This document shows, piece by piece, positions 1-6,951 of a stretch of 64,000 bases of DNA. The stretch is from Candidatus Aminicenantota bacterium (GTDB taxonomy: Bacteria; Acidobacteriota; Aminicenantia; Aminicenantales; Saccharicenantaceae). The position numbers and the translations under genes are program-made. How positions within the stretch are numbered: the stretch's first letter is position 1; each line of letters starts with the position of its first letter. Location of the stretch: assembly GCA_026393975.1 (NCBI GenBank), contig JAPKZD010000003.1:97814-161813 (forward strand). The letters are read 5' to 3'. The notes below the pieces were generated by a model. That model made no database searches and was not told the origin of the DNA. It saw only the letters and a list, made by a program, of their open reading frames with translations.

Positions 1-508
1 CCGGCGTCGGGTAGAGGAGGTCGCCCGGTCCGTGGTTGTGGACGGCGAGCTTGATGCCCAACTCGCGGACCTTCCGCTCGGCGCGGCCGAGGAGCTCGTG
101 GCCGGGGACGCCGATAATGACCTCCATGCCGCCGGCCCGGGCATAGGCGAAGGCCTGTTCGACCTCGGCTTCGGTAGTCATATAGACGACCCCGCAACCG
201 TAGGGGACGAGGCCGGCCGCCCTGATCTTCGCGGCCGCGGCCCGAATGTCCGTCTCGGAGCTCTCGAGCGGGAGGTGGATGCTCTTGACGGCGATCCGGA
301 CGAGGCCGACCCGCCCGGCCATGGCCAGGGCCGAGTCGAGGTCGAATTCCCGGAAGGTGTAGGAGGCGAGACCGAGTTCGAACCGCCCCATGACGCGTTC
401 GTCCAGGCCTGTCCGACCCGCGCCGATCCCGGGCCGGCCCATGATCACCGCGCCCGCCAACGCGCCCATGGAGCCCTGGACGAAGGCCCGCCGCGTGAAT
501 TTTTTCAT
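1..508 (-). CDS. Sugar phosphate isomerase/epimerase-like TIM-barrel protein, Tat-exported (partial, 3' end outside window)
   Basis: The reading frame is open from an ATG at 508 to the window edge (169 codons), so the C-terminus is missing. The N-terminus is a twin-arginine signal (KKFTRRAFVQGS, then a hydrophobic GALAGAVIMG stretch), implying folded export. After it come ELGLASYTFREF, a beta strand leading to KSIHLP, and a later AVHNHGPGD segment. This is the pattern of the xylose-isomerase-like TIM-barrel (AP endonuclease family 2) superfamily, in which the conserved HNHG His is a metal or substrate ligand. The substrate cannot be read from sequence. AGGG precedes the ATG and a sigma70-like promoter lies at 517-546. 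It is divergent from the fucose-isomerase-like gene at 820, so a shared sugar pathway is plausible. Confidence 0.8.
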   Translation of the reverse strand, partial: MKKFTRRAFVQGSMGALAGAVIMGRPGIGAGRTGLDERVMGRFELGLASYTFREFDLDSALAMAGRVGLVRIAVKSIHLPLESSETDIRAAAAKIRAAGLVPYGCGVVYMTTEAEVEQAFAYARAGGMEVIIGVPGHELLGRAERKVRELGIKLAVHNHGPGDLLYPTP

Positions 509-516
509 GGGACCCT

Positions 517-546
517 ACTATACCGGTTTTTTCCGCCGCCGGTCAA
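517..546 (-). promoter_or_regulatory. Promoter of the Tat-exported isomerase
   Basis: On the minus strand, TTGACC (546-541), an 18-nt spacer and TATAGT (522-517) lie 9 nt upstream of the ATG at 508. The boxes match sigma70 consensus well. Confidence 0.6.
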
Positions 547-603
547 TTTCGATCAGCCGCCCGCGCGTCCGAAGGCACCCGCGGGCCTCTCGCGTGTCCT
601 TGA

Positions 604-743
604 CAGCGGCCGGGGCCCCGGGTTTGCCCGCCCTCATTCGCTTCGCGCCTGAGGACTGCAAAGCCCGGGGGTCCACTTCCGCAGTACTCGCCCGTGGATA
701 TAAGCTACGGGCGAGTGGCGAGCCGAAGGCTCGTCCCTTGACA
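604..743 (+). repeat. Dispersed element, copy A (three conserved blocks plus a hairpin insertion)
   Basis: Three blocks occur in the same order as in copy B (40681-40742): 604-616 CAGCGGCCGGGGC, 670-682 GGTCCACTTCCGC and 724-743, a 20-mer ending CCCTTGACA with two mismatches to copy B. Here blocks 2 and 3 are 41 bp apart and enclose a perfect inverted repeat; in copy B they are 2 bp apart. Together with the promoters, this element fills most of the 311-bp gap between the divergent genes at 508 and 820. I see no gene in the gap. Confidence 0.55.
686..716. repeat. Perfect 10-bp inverted repeat upstream of the fucose-isomerase-like promoter
   Basis: ACTCGCCCGT (686-695) and ACGGGCGAGT (707-716) are exact reverse complements around an 11-nt loop. 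The repeat ends 21 bp before the -35 box. It could be an operator, a hairpin, or part of a small mobile element. No T-run follows, so an intrinsic terminator is unlikely. Confidence 0.7.
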
Positions 744-767
744 TCCGCTCCGGGCCTGAATTAGCAT
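738..767 (+). promoter_or_regulatory. Promoter of the fucose-isomerase-like gene
   Basis: TTGACA at 738-743, an 18-nt spacer, and TAGCAT at 762-767, 52 nt before the GTG start at 820. The -35 box is a perfect match. Confidence 0.6.
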
Positions 768-819
768 CAGGACGAACGAGGGACAGCGCGAATCCGCGGA
801 GAGGAAGGAGACCGGTCCA

Positions 820-2385
820 GTGAAGAAACAACAAGGATCGACGGGTTGTCCGACTTGCCCCTTGAGCCGCCGCCGTTTTCTGGCCGCGGCCTCGGCGGGG
901 GCCTTGGGCGCGTTGGCGCCGAAGGGGCTTTTCCCAGGGGGCGGGCGGGGAGAGAAAACGCGCATCCGGGTCATCTACGCCCTCCACGCCGTCACCCAGC
1001 CCGGGCCGGACTGGCCGAACGTCGGCTTCAACTTCCAGCCCGTCATGGACGGGATCACCACAGCCCTGGCCAGAAGCTTCCCCGAGTGCGAGCTCATCAG
1101 CACCATGGCCAAGGGTCCTGAAGAGGCCCAGAAAATTCTGGCCGCGGACGTGGTGTCCCCCGTCGACGGCTACGTCGTCTGCCAGCTCAACTGCTGGAAC
1201 CAAGTCGTCCAGACGATCGCCGGTTCCGGCAAACCCACCCTCTATGTCGATTTCCAATACGGCGGGAGCGGCGGATTTCTCGTCTATACGGCCGCTTTCC
1301 TGCGCAAGAAAACGCCCAACCTCGGTTTCGTCGCTTCCTCCCGGATGGAGGACATCGTCGCCGCCTTCCGCGCCTTCGGACAGGCGAAGAAGGCCGGCCC
1401 GGGGAGCGATTTCGGGGCGATCGTCGCTTCCATCCGAAGGCAGGCCACACCTGGGCCCGGCAGCCTCGCCGTCAAGACCGACAACCTGTCCGTCCTCTCC
1501 GCCGGCGATTGCCTCAGGAAAATGAAGGAATCGAAGATCCTGGCTGTCGGCGGCGGCTGGCCCGGCATCGCCCCGGCGGTCATGGAGGGGATGGGCATCG
1601 AAGTCGTCAACGTGCCCTTCGCCGAGGTCAACGAAGCCTGGGCCGCGGCCGATAAAGAGGATGCCAAAGCCATCGCCGACCGGTGGCAGAAAACGGCGGC
1701 CAAGGTCGAGGGCGTCAGCCTGCAAACGCTCGAAACCTCCGCGGCCATGTACATCGGCCAGAAGGCCGTCCTCCGCAAGCACGGCGCGAGCGCCATCACC
1801 ATCAACTGCCTCGGCGGCTTCTACGGCGGCCATATCCACGCCTACCCCTGCCTGGGGTTCCACGAGCTCCTGAACGAGGGGCTCATCGGCGCCTGCGAAT
1901 GCGACGTCCGGTCGACGGCGACCATGGTCACGATGACGGCCCTGACCAAGGGCCGGCCGGGCTACATCTCCGACCCCGTCATCGACACGTCCTCGCGCCA
2001 GATCATCTACGCCCACTGCGTCGCCTCGAACAGGGCTTTCGGCCCGGGCGGCCCGGCCAACCCCATCGAGATCCTGACCCACTCGGAGGACCGCCAGGGC
2101 GCCTCGGTCCGGTCGCTCCTTCCCCTGGGCTACATGACCTCGACGCTCGAGTTCTCGCCGGAACGCAAGACCATCCTCTTCCACCAGGGCAAGACCGTCG
2201 CCAACTCCCCCGACGACCGCGCCTGCCGAACGAAGCTCGCCGTCGAGCCCGTCGGCGACATCGAGAAGCTCTTTGCCGAGTGGGACGAATGGGGCTGGCA
2301 CCGGGTGACCGTCTACGGCGACCTCAAGGAGCCCGTCTTCGCCCTGGCCGACGCTCTCGGCTGGCGCGTCCTCGAAGAGGCCTGA
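820..2385 (+). CDS. L-fucose isomerase-like protein with Tat signal
   Basis: 521 aa from a GTG start preceded by GAGGAAGGAG. The leader carries a twin-arginine motif (SRRRFLAAASAGALG), so the protein is probably exported folded. The body resembles the FucI/AraA-like sugar isomerase superfamily: an N-terminal Rossmann-like half (IRVIYALHAV, GYVVCQLNCW) and a C-terminal half with NCLGGFYGGHIHAYPC, CECDVRST and a late HQGKTV. Cytosolic FucI interconverts L-fucose and L-fuculose. An exported member is odd, and substrate and catalysis are unproven. The nearby GH29 fucosidase (5346), symporter (5183) and FucP-type carrier (42912) point to fucose or deoxysugar use. A non-catalytic or different-sugar role is also possible. 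Confidence 0.75.
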   Translation: MKKQQGSTGCPTCPLSRRRFLAAASAGALGALAPKGLFPGGGRGEKTRIRVIYALHAVTQPGPDWPNVGFNFQPVMDGITTALARSFPECELISTMAKGPEEAQKILAADVVSPVDGYVVCQLNCWNQVVQTIAGSGKPTLYVDFQYGGSGGFLVYTAAFLRKKTPNLGFVASSRMEDIVAAFRAFGQAKKAGPGSDFGAIVASIRRQATPGPGSLAVKTDNLSVLSAGDCLRKMKESKILAVGGGWPGIAPAVMEGMGIEVVNVPFAEVNEAWAAADKEDAKAIADRWQKTAAKVEGVSLQTLETSAAMYIGQKAVLRKHGASAITINCLGGFYGGHIHAYPCLGFHELLNEGLIGACECDVRSTATMVTMTALTKGRPGYISDPVIDTSSRQIIYAHCVASNRAFGPGGPANPIEILTHSEDRQGASVRSLLPLGYMTSTLEFSPERKTILFHQGKTVANSPDDRACRTKLAVEPVGDIEKLFAEWDEWGWHRVTVYGDLKEPVFALADALGWRVLEEA

Positions 2386-2479
2386 GACCGGGGAGGCGAA
2401 TGGGTCGATTCCTGTTGAATGCGTCCCGGCAATGAGGTAGTATGAGGGGGAAATCGACGGGAAAAGAAAGGACACCGCC

Positions 2480-3280
2480 ATGGCCGAGCCGTTCATCGAA
2501 GAAAAAACGAGAAAGATCGCCCTCCTCATCGACGGCGACAACGCCCAACCCTCGCTCATCGGCCAGATCCTGACCGAGGCGGGGAAATACGGGCTCGTGA
2601 CCATCCGCCGGATCTACGGCGACTGGACGACCGTCAACATGTCCGGCTGGAAAAACGCCCTCCACGACAGTGCCATCCAGCCCATCCAGCAGTTCCGCTA
2701 CACGATCGGCAAGAACGCCACCGACAGCGCCATGATCATCGACGCCATGGACATCCTCCACGGCCACCTCGTCGACGGCTTCTGCATCGTTTCGAGCGAC
2801 AGCGACTACACCCGGCTGGCGACGCGGGTCCGGGAGATGGGCTTCTTCGTCATGGGCATCGGCAAGCGCTCGACGCCCAAGGCCTTCGTCAACGGCTGCA
2901 ACATCTTCATTTATACGGAAAACCTCGTCCCCCGGGAGCGGGAGACGCGGCGGCGCGACCGGGGCGGGGCGAGGAAGGCCGAGGGCAAGGAACCGCGTGA
3001 AGAGCACGCGGACCACGAGGACAAGGGCCGCAAGTTCGACCCCGTCCCCCTGCTCAAGGGCGCCTTCGACATGGCCGTCCGGGAGGACGGCTGGGCCAAC
3101 CTCGGCGAGATCGGCTTCTACCTGCGCCAGCTCGACCCGGGCTTCGACCCCCGCACCTACGGCTTCAAACAGCTGTCCCAGCTCATCAAAAGCCAACAGG
3201 CGCTCTTCGAGATCAACTCGCGGGGCGAAGAAGGCGGCGGCGCCGCGATCTACATCCGCACGCGCGAGAGCCGCGACTAG
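2480..3280 (+). CDS. NYN-domain (LabA/DUF88) protein with C-terminal OST-HTH/LOTUS domain
   Basis: 266 aa. Residues about 11-150 form an NYN domain of the PIN-like nuclease fold. Acidic metal-binding positions are visible in IALLIDGDNA, KNATDSAMIIDAMD and CIVSSDSDYTRL. A charged Arg/Lys/Glu linker follows (about 155-190), then an OST-HTH/LOTUS winged-helix-like domain (about 193-262, VPLLKGAFDM to YIRTR). Proteins of this design are predicted RNA-cleaving or RNA-binding factors; the target is unknown. It sits alone on the plus strand, and its last 4 bp overlap the stop of the convergent small membrane gene at 3277. Confidence 0.85.
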   Translation: MAEPFIEEKTRKIALLIDGDNAQPSLIGQILTEAGKYGLVTIRRIYGDWTTVNMSGWKNALHDSAIQPIQQFRYTIGKNATDSAMIIDAMDILHGHLVDGFCIVSSDSDYTRLATRVREMGFFVMGIGKRSTPKAFVNGCNIFIYTENLVPRERETRRRDRGGARKAEGKEPREEHADHEDKGRKFDPVPLLKGAFDMAVREDGWANLGEIGFYLRQLDPGFDPRTYGFKQLSQLIKSQQALFEINSRGEEGGGAAIYIRTRESRD

Positions 3281-3534
3281 CGCCCGGCCCTATCCTTCTT
3301 CAAGAAGGCGGCGAGGAGGAAACCCGCGCCGATCGCGAGCATCAGGCCCCCCCAAACCACGTTGAGGTTGAAGCCGAGGGATTTCGCGTACATCTCTTTT
3401 TTCGTCACCAGGCCATAAATCCCGAGCAGGAGCCCGTAGGCGCTGAGGAGCCAGCCGATCGGGAGCTTGATGTCGAGGACATGCCCTTGGCTCATCCCCG
3501 TCTCTTGGTCTTTCATTTCGCTCTTCTCGTTCAT
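3277..3534 (-). CDS. Small two-TM membrane protein, likely symporter partner
   Basis: 85 aa with two hydrophobic helices (about 25-43 GWLLSAYGLLLGIYGLV and 57-78 NVVWGGLMLAIGAGFLLAAFL) and short polar ends. AAGGAG precedes the ATG. It lies 29 bp downstream of the SSS symporter gene on the same strand, so the two are very likely co-transcribed. Small two-helix accessory subunits accompany some sodium/solute symporters (for example the DUF4212 type), but I cannot show membership of that family, so the partner role rests on context. The N-terminus is acidic and Lys-rich (NEKSEMKDQE). Confidence 0.6.
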   Translation of the reverse strand: MNEKSEMKDQETGMSQGHVLDIKLPIGWLLSAYGLLLGIYGLVTKKEMYAKSLGFNLNVVWGGLMLAIGAGFLLAAFLKKDRAGR

Positions 3535-3563
3535 GGTTCACTCCTTGACGGGGTCAGGCTCGA

Positions 3564-5183
3564 CTACCAGAAGATGATGTTGAGGACGATGGCGATGACG
3601 ATGGCCAGGATCCCCCAGACCGCCGGCCGCGCCAGCCACCGGACCGCGGCCTTGGTCTTCGGCGTCAATCCGAAAACGAGACCTGCCAGTTCCTCCGGCT
3701 TCCGCTTCGCGGTGAAGAGGCTGACCCCGATCGTGACGACGAAGTCGGCGAGCCAGGCCCACCAGGCCTGGTAGAAGTTGGCGGCCATGTCGCTCGCGTA
3801 ATGGAGGACGCCGAGCTTGTAGAGGATATAATGGCCGGCCGCCGTCAAGATGCCGACGAGCAGGCCGAAGAACCCGCCCCAGCCCGTGGCCCCGGCCCAG
3901 AACATCCCCAGGAGGAAAGTGGCGAAGAGGGGCGCGTTGAAAAAGGAGAAGACGAGCTGCATGTAGTCCATGATGTTCGGGAACGACTGGACGATGTAAG
4001 CCGTGCCCACGCTGATGGCTACCCCGAAGACGGTGGCGTACTTGCCCATCCTCAGATAGTGGGAATCGGACTTCCCTTTCTTGATGTAGCTGCCGTAGAT
4101 GTCGTAGGTCCAGATCGTGTTGAAGGCCGTGACGTTGCCGGCCATGCCGGACATGAAGCTCGCGAGCAAGGCCGTGATGGCCAGCCCCAGCAGCCCGTTC
4201 GGCAGGTAGTGCTTCATGAGGAGGATCAGCGCGGAATTGTAATCGGCCGTGGGCAGGGCGGCCTGGCTGAACTCCGGCAGGACGAGCAGGGCGACGAGGC
4301 CGGGGATGACGACGATGATCGGGACGAGCATCTTCGGGAACGCGGCGATGATCGGCGTCATTCGGGCCGAGTTGATGTTTTTCGAAGCCAGGGCTCGTTG
4401 GACGACCAGGAAGTCCGTCGTCCAGTAGCCGAAGGACAGGACGAAGCCCAGCCCGAAGACGACGCCGAACCAGTCGACGCCGAGCGGGTTCGCGCTCGTG
4501 CCGAGGTACTTCGCGGAATGGAGGAGGGGTTCCTTGAGTTTGGCCACGAACCCGGCGAACCCGCCCACTTCCTTGAGGCCGAGGAAGACGATGGGCAGGA
4601 GGCCGAGCCAGATGAGGAAGAACTGGATGACCTCGTTGTAGATCGAAGACGACAGTCCGCCCCAAAAAACGTAGAGAAGCACGACGACCGCGCCGAAGAG
4701 GATGCTCCCGGTGAGCGACCAGCCAAGCATGAGCTTGAAGAGGAGGGCCATGGCGTAGAGGCTGATGCCGCTCATGAGGACGGTCATGATGGCGAAGGAG
4801 ATGGCGTTGAGGCCGCGCGTGGCCTCGTTGTACCGGAGTTTGAGGTACTCGGGGACGGTCCGGACTCGACTGCCGTAGTAGAAGGGCATCATGAAGATGC
4901 CCAGGAAGACCATGGCCGGGATGGCCCCAACCCAGTAGAAGTGGATCGTGGCGATGCCGTATTTGGCCGAGTTGGCCACCATGCCGATGACCTCGAGCGC
5001 GCCCAGGTTGGCCGAGAGGAAGGCCAGGCCCGTGATCCAGCCGGGGAGCGACCGGCCGGAGAGGAAAAAGTCCTCGCCCGTTTTCATGTATTTCTTGAGC
5101 GAGTATCCGACGAAGATCATGACCAGGATGTAGCCGCCGATGATGGCGTAATCGACGGCGTTCAGGGTGATGACGGGGTCCAT
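3564..5183 (-). CDS. Sodium:solute symporter (SSS family)
   Basis: 539 aa, 13-14 predicted TM helices. Family features visible include an N-terminal helix AIIGGYILVMIFVGY, then GEDFFLSGRSLPGW, GSRVRTVPEYLKLRYN and repeated Gly-rich helices. SGLT-like members import sugars, and with the fucosidase next door a deoxysugar is a fair guess for the substrate. The start at 5183 is chosen because GGAGGAAAGGAG lies just upstream. The longer frame reaching 5354 would translate the homopolymer as polyproline and is rejected. The gene is divergent from the GH29 gene. Its leader appears to contain the 19-bp G/C homopolymer, which might modulate expression. Confidence 0.9.
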   Translation of the reverse strand: MDPVITLNAVDYAIIGGYILVMIFVGYSLKKYMKTGEDFFLSGRSLPGWITGLAFLSANLGALEVIGMVANSAKYGIATIHFYWVGAIPAMVFLGIFMMPFYYGSRVRTVPEYLKLRYNEATRGLNAISFAIMTVLMSGISLYAMALLFKLMLGWSLTGSILFGAVVVLLYVFWGGLSSSIYNEVIQFFLIWLGLLPIVFLGLKEVGGFAGFVAKLKEPLLHSAKYLGTSANPLGVDWFGVVFGLGFVLSFGYWTTDFLVVQRALASKNINSARMTPIIAAFPKMLVPIIVVIPGLVALLVLPEFSQAALPTADYNSALILLMKHYLPNGLLGLAITALLASFMSGMAGNVTAFNTIWTYDIYGSYIKKGKSDSHYLRMGKYATVFGVAISVGTAYIVQSFPNIMDYMQLVFSFFNAPLFATFLLGMFWAGATGWGGFFGLLVGILTAAGHYILYKLGVLHYASDMAANFYQAWWAWLADFVVTIGVSLFTAKRKPEELAGLVFGLTPKTKAAVRWLARPAVWGILAIVIAIVLNIIFW

Positions 5184-5239
5184 CGCGCTCTCCTTTCCTC
5201 CGGGACGCCAAACGTCCTCTTTTTGCGAAAGGAGCATAA

Positions 5240-5258
5240 GGGGGGGGGGGGGGGGGGG
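5240..5258 (+). repeat. Homopolymeric tract of 19 G
   Basis: An uninterrupted run of 19 G lies between the divergent symporter (start 5183) and fucosidase (start 5346) genes. It is 57 nt upstream of the symporter ATG and 88 nt upstream of the fucosidase ATG. Runs this long are prone to slippage, and in known phase-variable loci they switch promoters or translation. Confidence 0.95.
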
Positions 5259-5345
5259 AGGAAAAATAAGGCTAGGTGCTGTCCGTCCGTTTTCTGTATA
5301 TTGGAGCGGGAAATACCGCACCAAGTTCACGGCAGGGGAGAGGCC

Positions 5346-6947
5346 ATGAGACATTCATTCCAAGCGATGAACGTCGTCATCGCGGCCGCGCTGGCCGCCG
5401 TTGTTTTTTCTTATTCCGGGTGCTCGAGGCCGGTGTTTCATGAAGAAAAGGCGCCTGTTCCGGGAAGCGTGAAAATCCTCCCGACGGACCAGGTTTTCCA
5501 GCTCGAATGGAAAGCGGCCCGTGTCGTGCCTTCAGCGCGGCAGCTCGCCTGGCAGGCTCTCGAGTTCCAGGCCTTCGTCCACTTTGGCATGAACACGTTC
5601 ATCGACCGGGAATGGGGGCAGGGGACGGAGGACCCGAAGCTCTTCGACCCTACGGACTTCGACGCCGGCCAATGGGTCGAGGCCGTCAAGGCCGCAGGGA
5701 TCAGGGGCCTTATCCTCACGGCTAAGCACCACGACGGATTCTGCCTCTGGCCGAGCCGGTACACGGAGCATTCGGTCAAGAGCTCGCCCTGGCGGGGCGG
5801 TAAGGGCGATGTCGTCGGCGAGGCCGCGGCGGCCTGCCGGAAGGCAGGCTTGAAATTCGGCGTCTACCTCTCGCCGTGGGACCGCCATGAGCCAAGCTAC
5901 GGCGATTCGCCGCGATATAACGAGCACTTCAAGAACCAGCTTCGCGAGCTCTTAACGAACTACGGGGAGATTTCCGAGGTCTGGTTCGACGGGGCCTGCG
6001 CCGAGGGCCCGAACGGCAAGCGCCAGGTCTACGACTGGGAGGGATATTACGCCCTCATCCGCGAGCTTCAGCCGGGAGCGGTGATCTCGATCATCGGTCC
6101 CGACGCCCGCTGGATCGGCAACGAGGCAGGGGTCACTCGGGAGAGCGAGTGGAGCGTCATTCCGGTCACCCGGTTTGACAACCTGCCCGACGAGAAAAAT
6201 CCCGGCGGCATCGCCGGCCTCGACGCCCAGGCCGAGGACCTGGGCTCGCTCGAGAGGATCGCCGCGGTCGCCAGACAGGGCGGGCGCCTGATCTGGTATC
6301 CGGGCCAGGTTGACGTCTCGATCCGGCCGGGCTGGTTCTACCACGCGGCCGAGGACGACAAGGTCAAAACCCTCGACCAACTTCTCGAAATCTATTACAC
6401 CTCGGTCGGCGGGAACGCCCAGCTTCTCCTTAACATCCCGCCCGACAAGCGCGGCCGCATCCACGAGAACGACGTCCGAAGGCTCAAGGAACTTGGGGAC
6501 AGGCTGCGGGCGACTTTCGCCGTCAACCTGGCCGAGCCAATGAAGATATCGGCGACCTATTCTGGCCCCACGCTCGTTGACGTGGGCGACAAACGGGGAC
6601 GACTTGTCGCCGGCCATTCACTGCCGGCGCTCGGCGTCTTCGTCTGGGAGCTCGGCGGCGCGAAGCTCTTCAATGTCGCCATGATGAAAGAAGACCTCCG
6701 TGAGGGGCAGAGAATCGAGGCCTTCGCCTTCGACGTTTGGGACGGAAGGGACTGGAAAGAGACTGCCAGGGGGACGACGATCGGCTGGAAAAAGCTCTTC
6801 CGCTTCCCGGCCGTCGAAGCGACGAAAGTCCGTGTGCGTCTCTTAAAAACCAGGGGCGAGGTCTTTCCGTCCACGCCCGAGCGCTTCGGGCTCTTCTTCG
6901 ACCCCTTTCGCGTCAACCCGGGCGCGAAGGGCGTCGATAACCGATAG
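5346..6947 (+). CDS. Alpha-L-fucosidase, GH29, lipoprotein
   Basis: 533 aa. A lipoprotein signal peptide (VVIAAALAAVVFSYSGC) predicts lipidation at the Cys of SYSGC and envelope anchoring. GH29 landmarks: FVHFGMNTF, ILTAKHHDGFCLWPS, KFGVYLSPWDRH, and EVWFDGAC, whose Asp is the expected nucleophile. The (alpha/beta)8 domain runs to NIPPDKRGRIHEND and a C-terminal beta-sandwich follows. The enzyme removes terminal fucose from glycans; linkage preference is not readable. The ATG at 5346 follows GGGGAGAGG and fits the signal peptide, whereas the frame extending upstream has no such features. Possible -10 TATATT at 5297-5302. Confidence 0.93.
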   Translation: MRHSFQAMNVVIAAALAAVVFSYSGCSRPVFHEEKAPVPGSVKILPTDQVFQLEWKAARVVPSARQLAWQALEFQAFVHFGMNTFIDREWGQGTEDPKLFDPTDFDAGQWVEAVKAAGIRGLILTAKHHDGFCLWPSRYTEHSVKSSPWRGGKGDVVGEAAAACRKAGLKFGVYLSPWDRHEPSYGDSPRYNEHFKNQLRELLTNYGEISEVWFDGACAEGPNGKRQVYDWEGYYALIRELQPGAVISIIGPDARWIGNEAGVTRESEWSVIPVTRFDNLPDEKNPGGIAGLDAQAEDLGSLERIAAVARQGGRLIWYPGQVDVSIRPGWFYHAAEDDKVKTLDQLLEIYYTSVGGNAQLLLNIPPDKRGRIHENDVRRLKELGDRLRATFAVNLAEPMKISATYSGPTLVDVGDKRGRLVAGHSLPALGVFVWELGGAKLFNVAMMKEDLREGQRIEAFAFDVWDGRDWKETARGTTIGWKKLFRFPAVEATKVRVRLLKTRGEVFPSTPERFGLFFDPFRVNPGAKGVDNR

Positions 6948-6951
6948 GACT

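Noticed and set aside
634..2604. Very long minus-strand open frame opposite the fucose-isomerase-like gene
   Set aside because: It is antisense to a well-supported gene, has low-complexity composition (Gly/Asp/Val/Glu) and no family features; high G+C makes such shadow frames common.
3801..5345. Long plus-strand frame upstream of and in frame with the fucosidase
   Set aside because: It is antisense to the symporter and acidic low-complexity; the fucosidase signal peptide and ribosome site fix the start at 5346.
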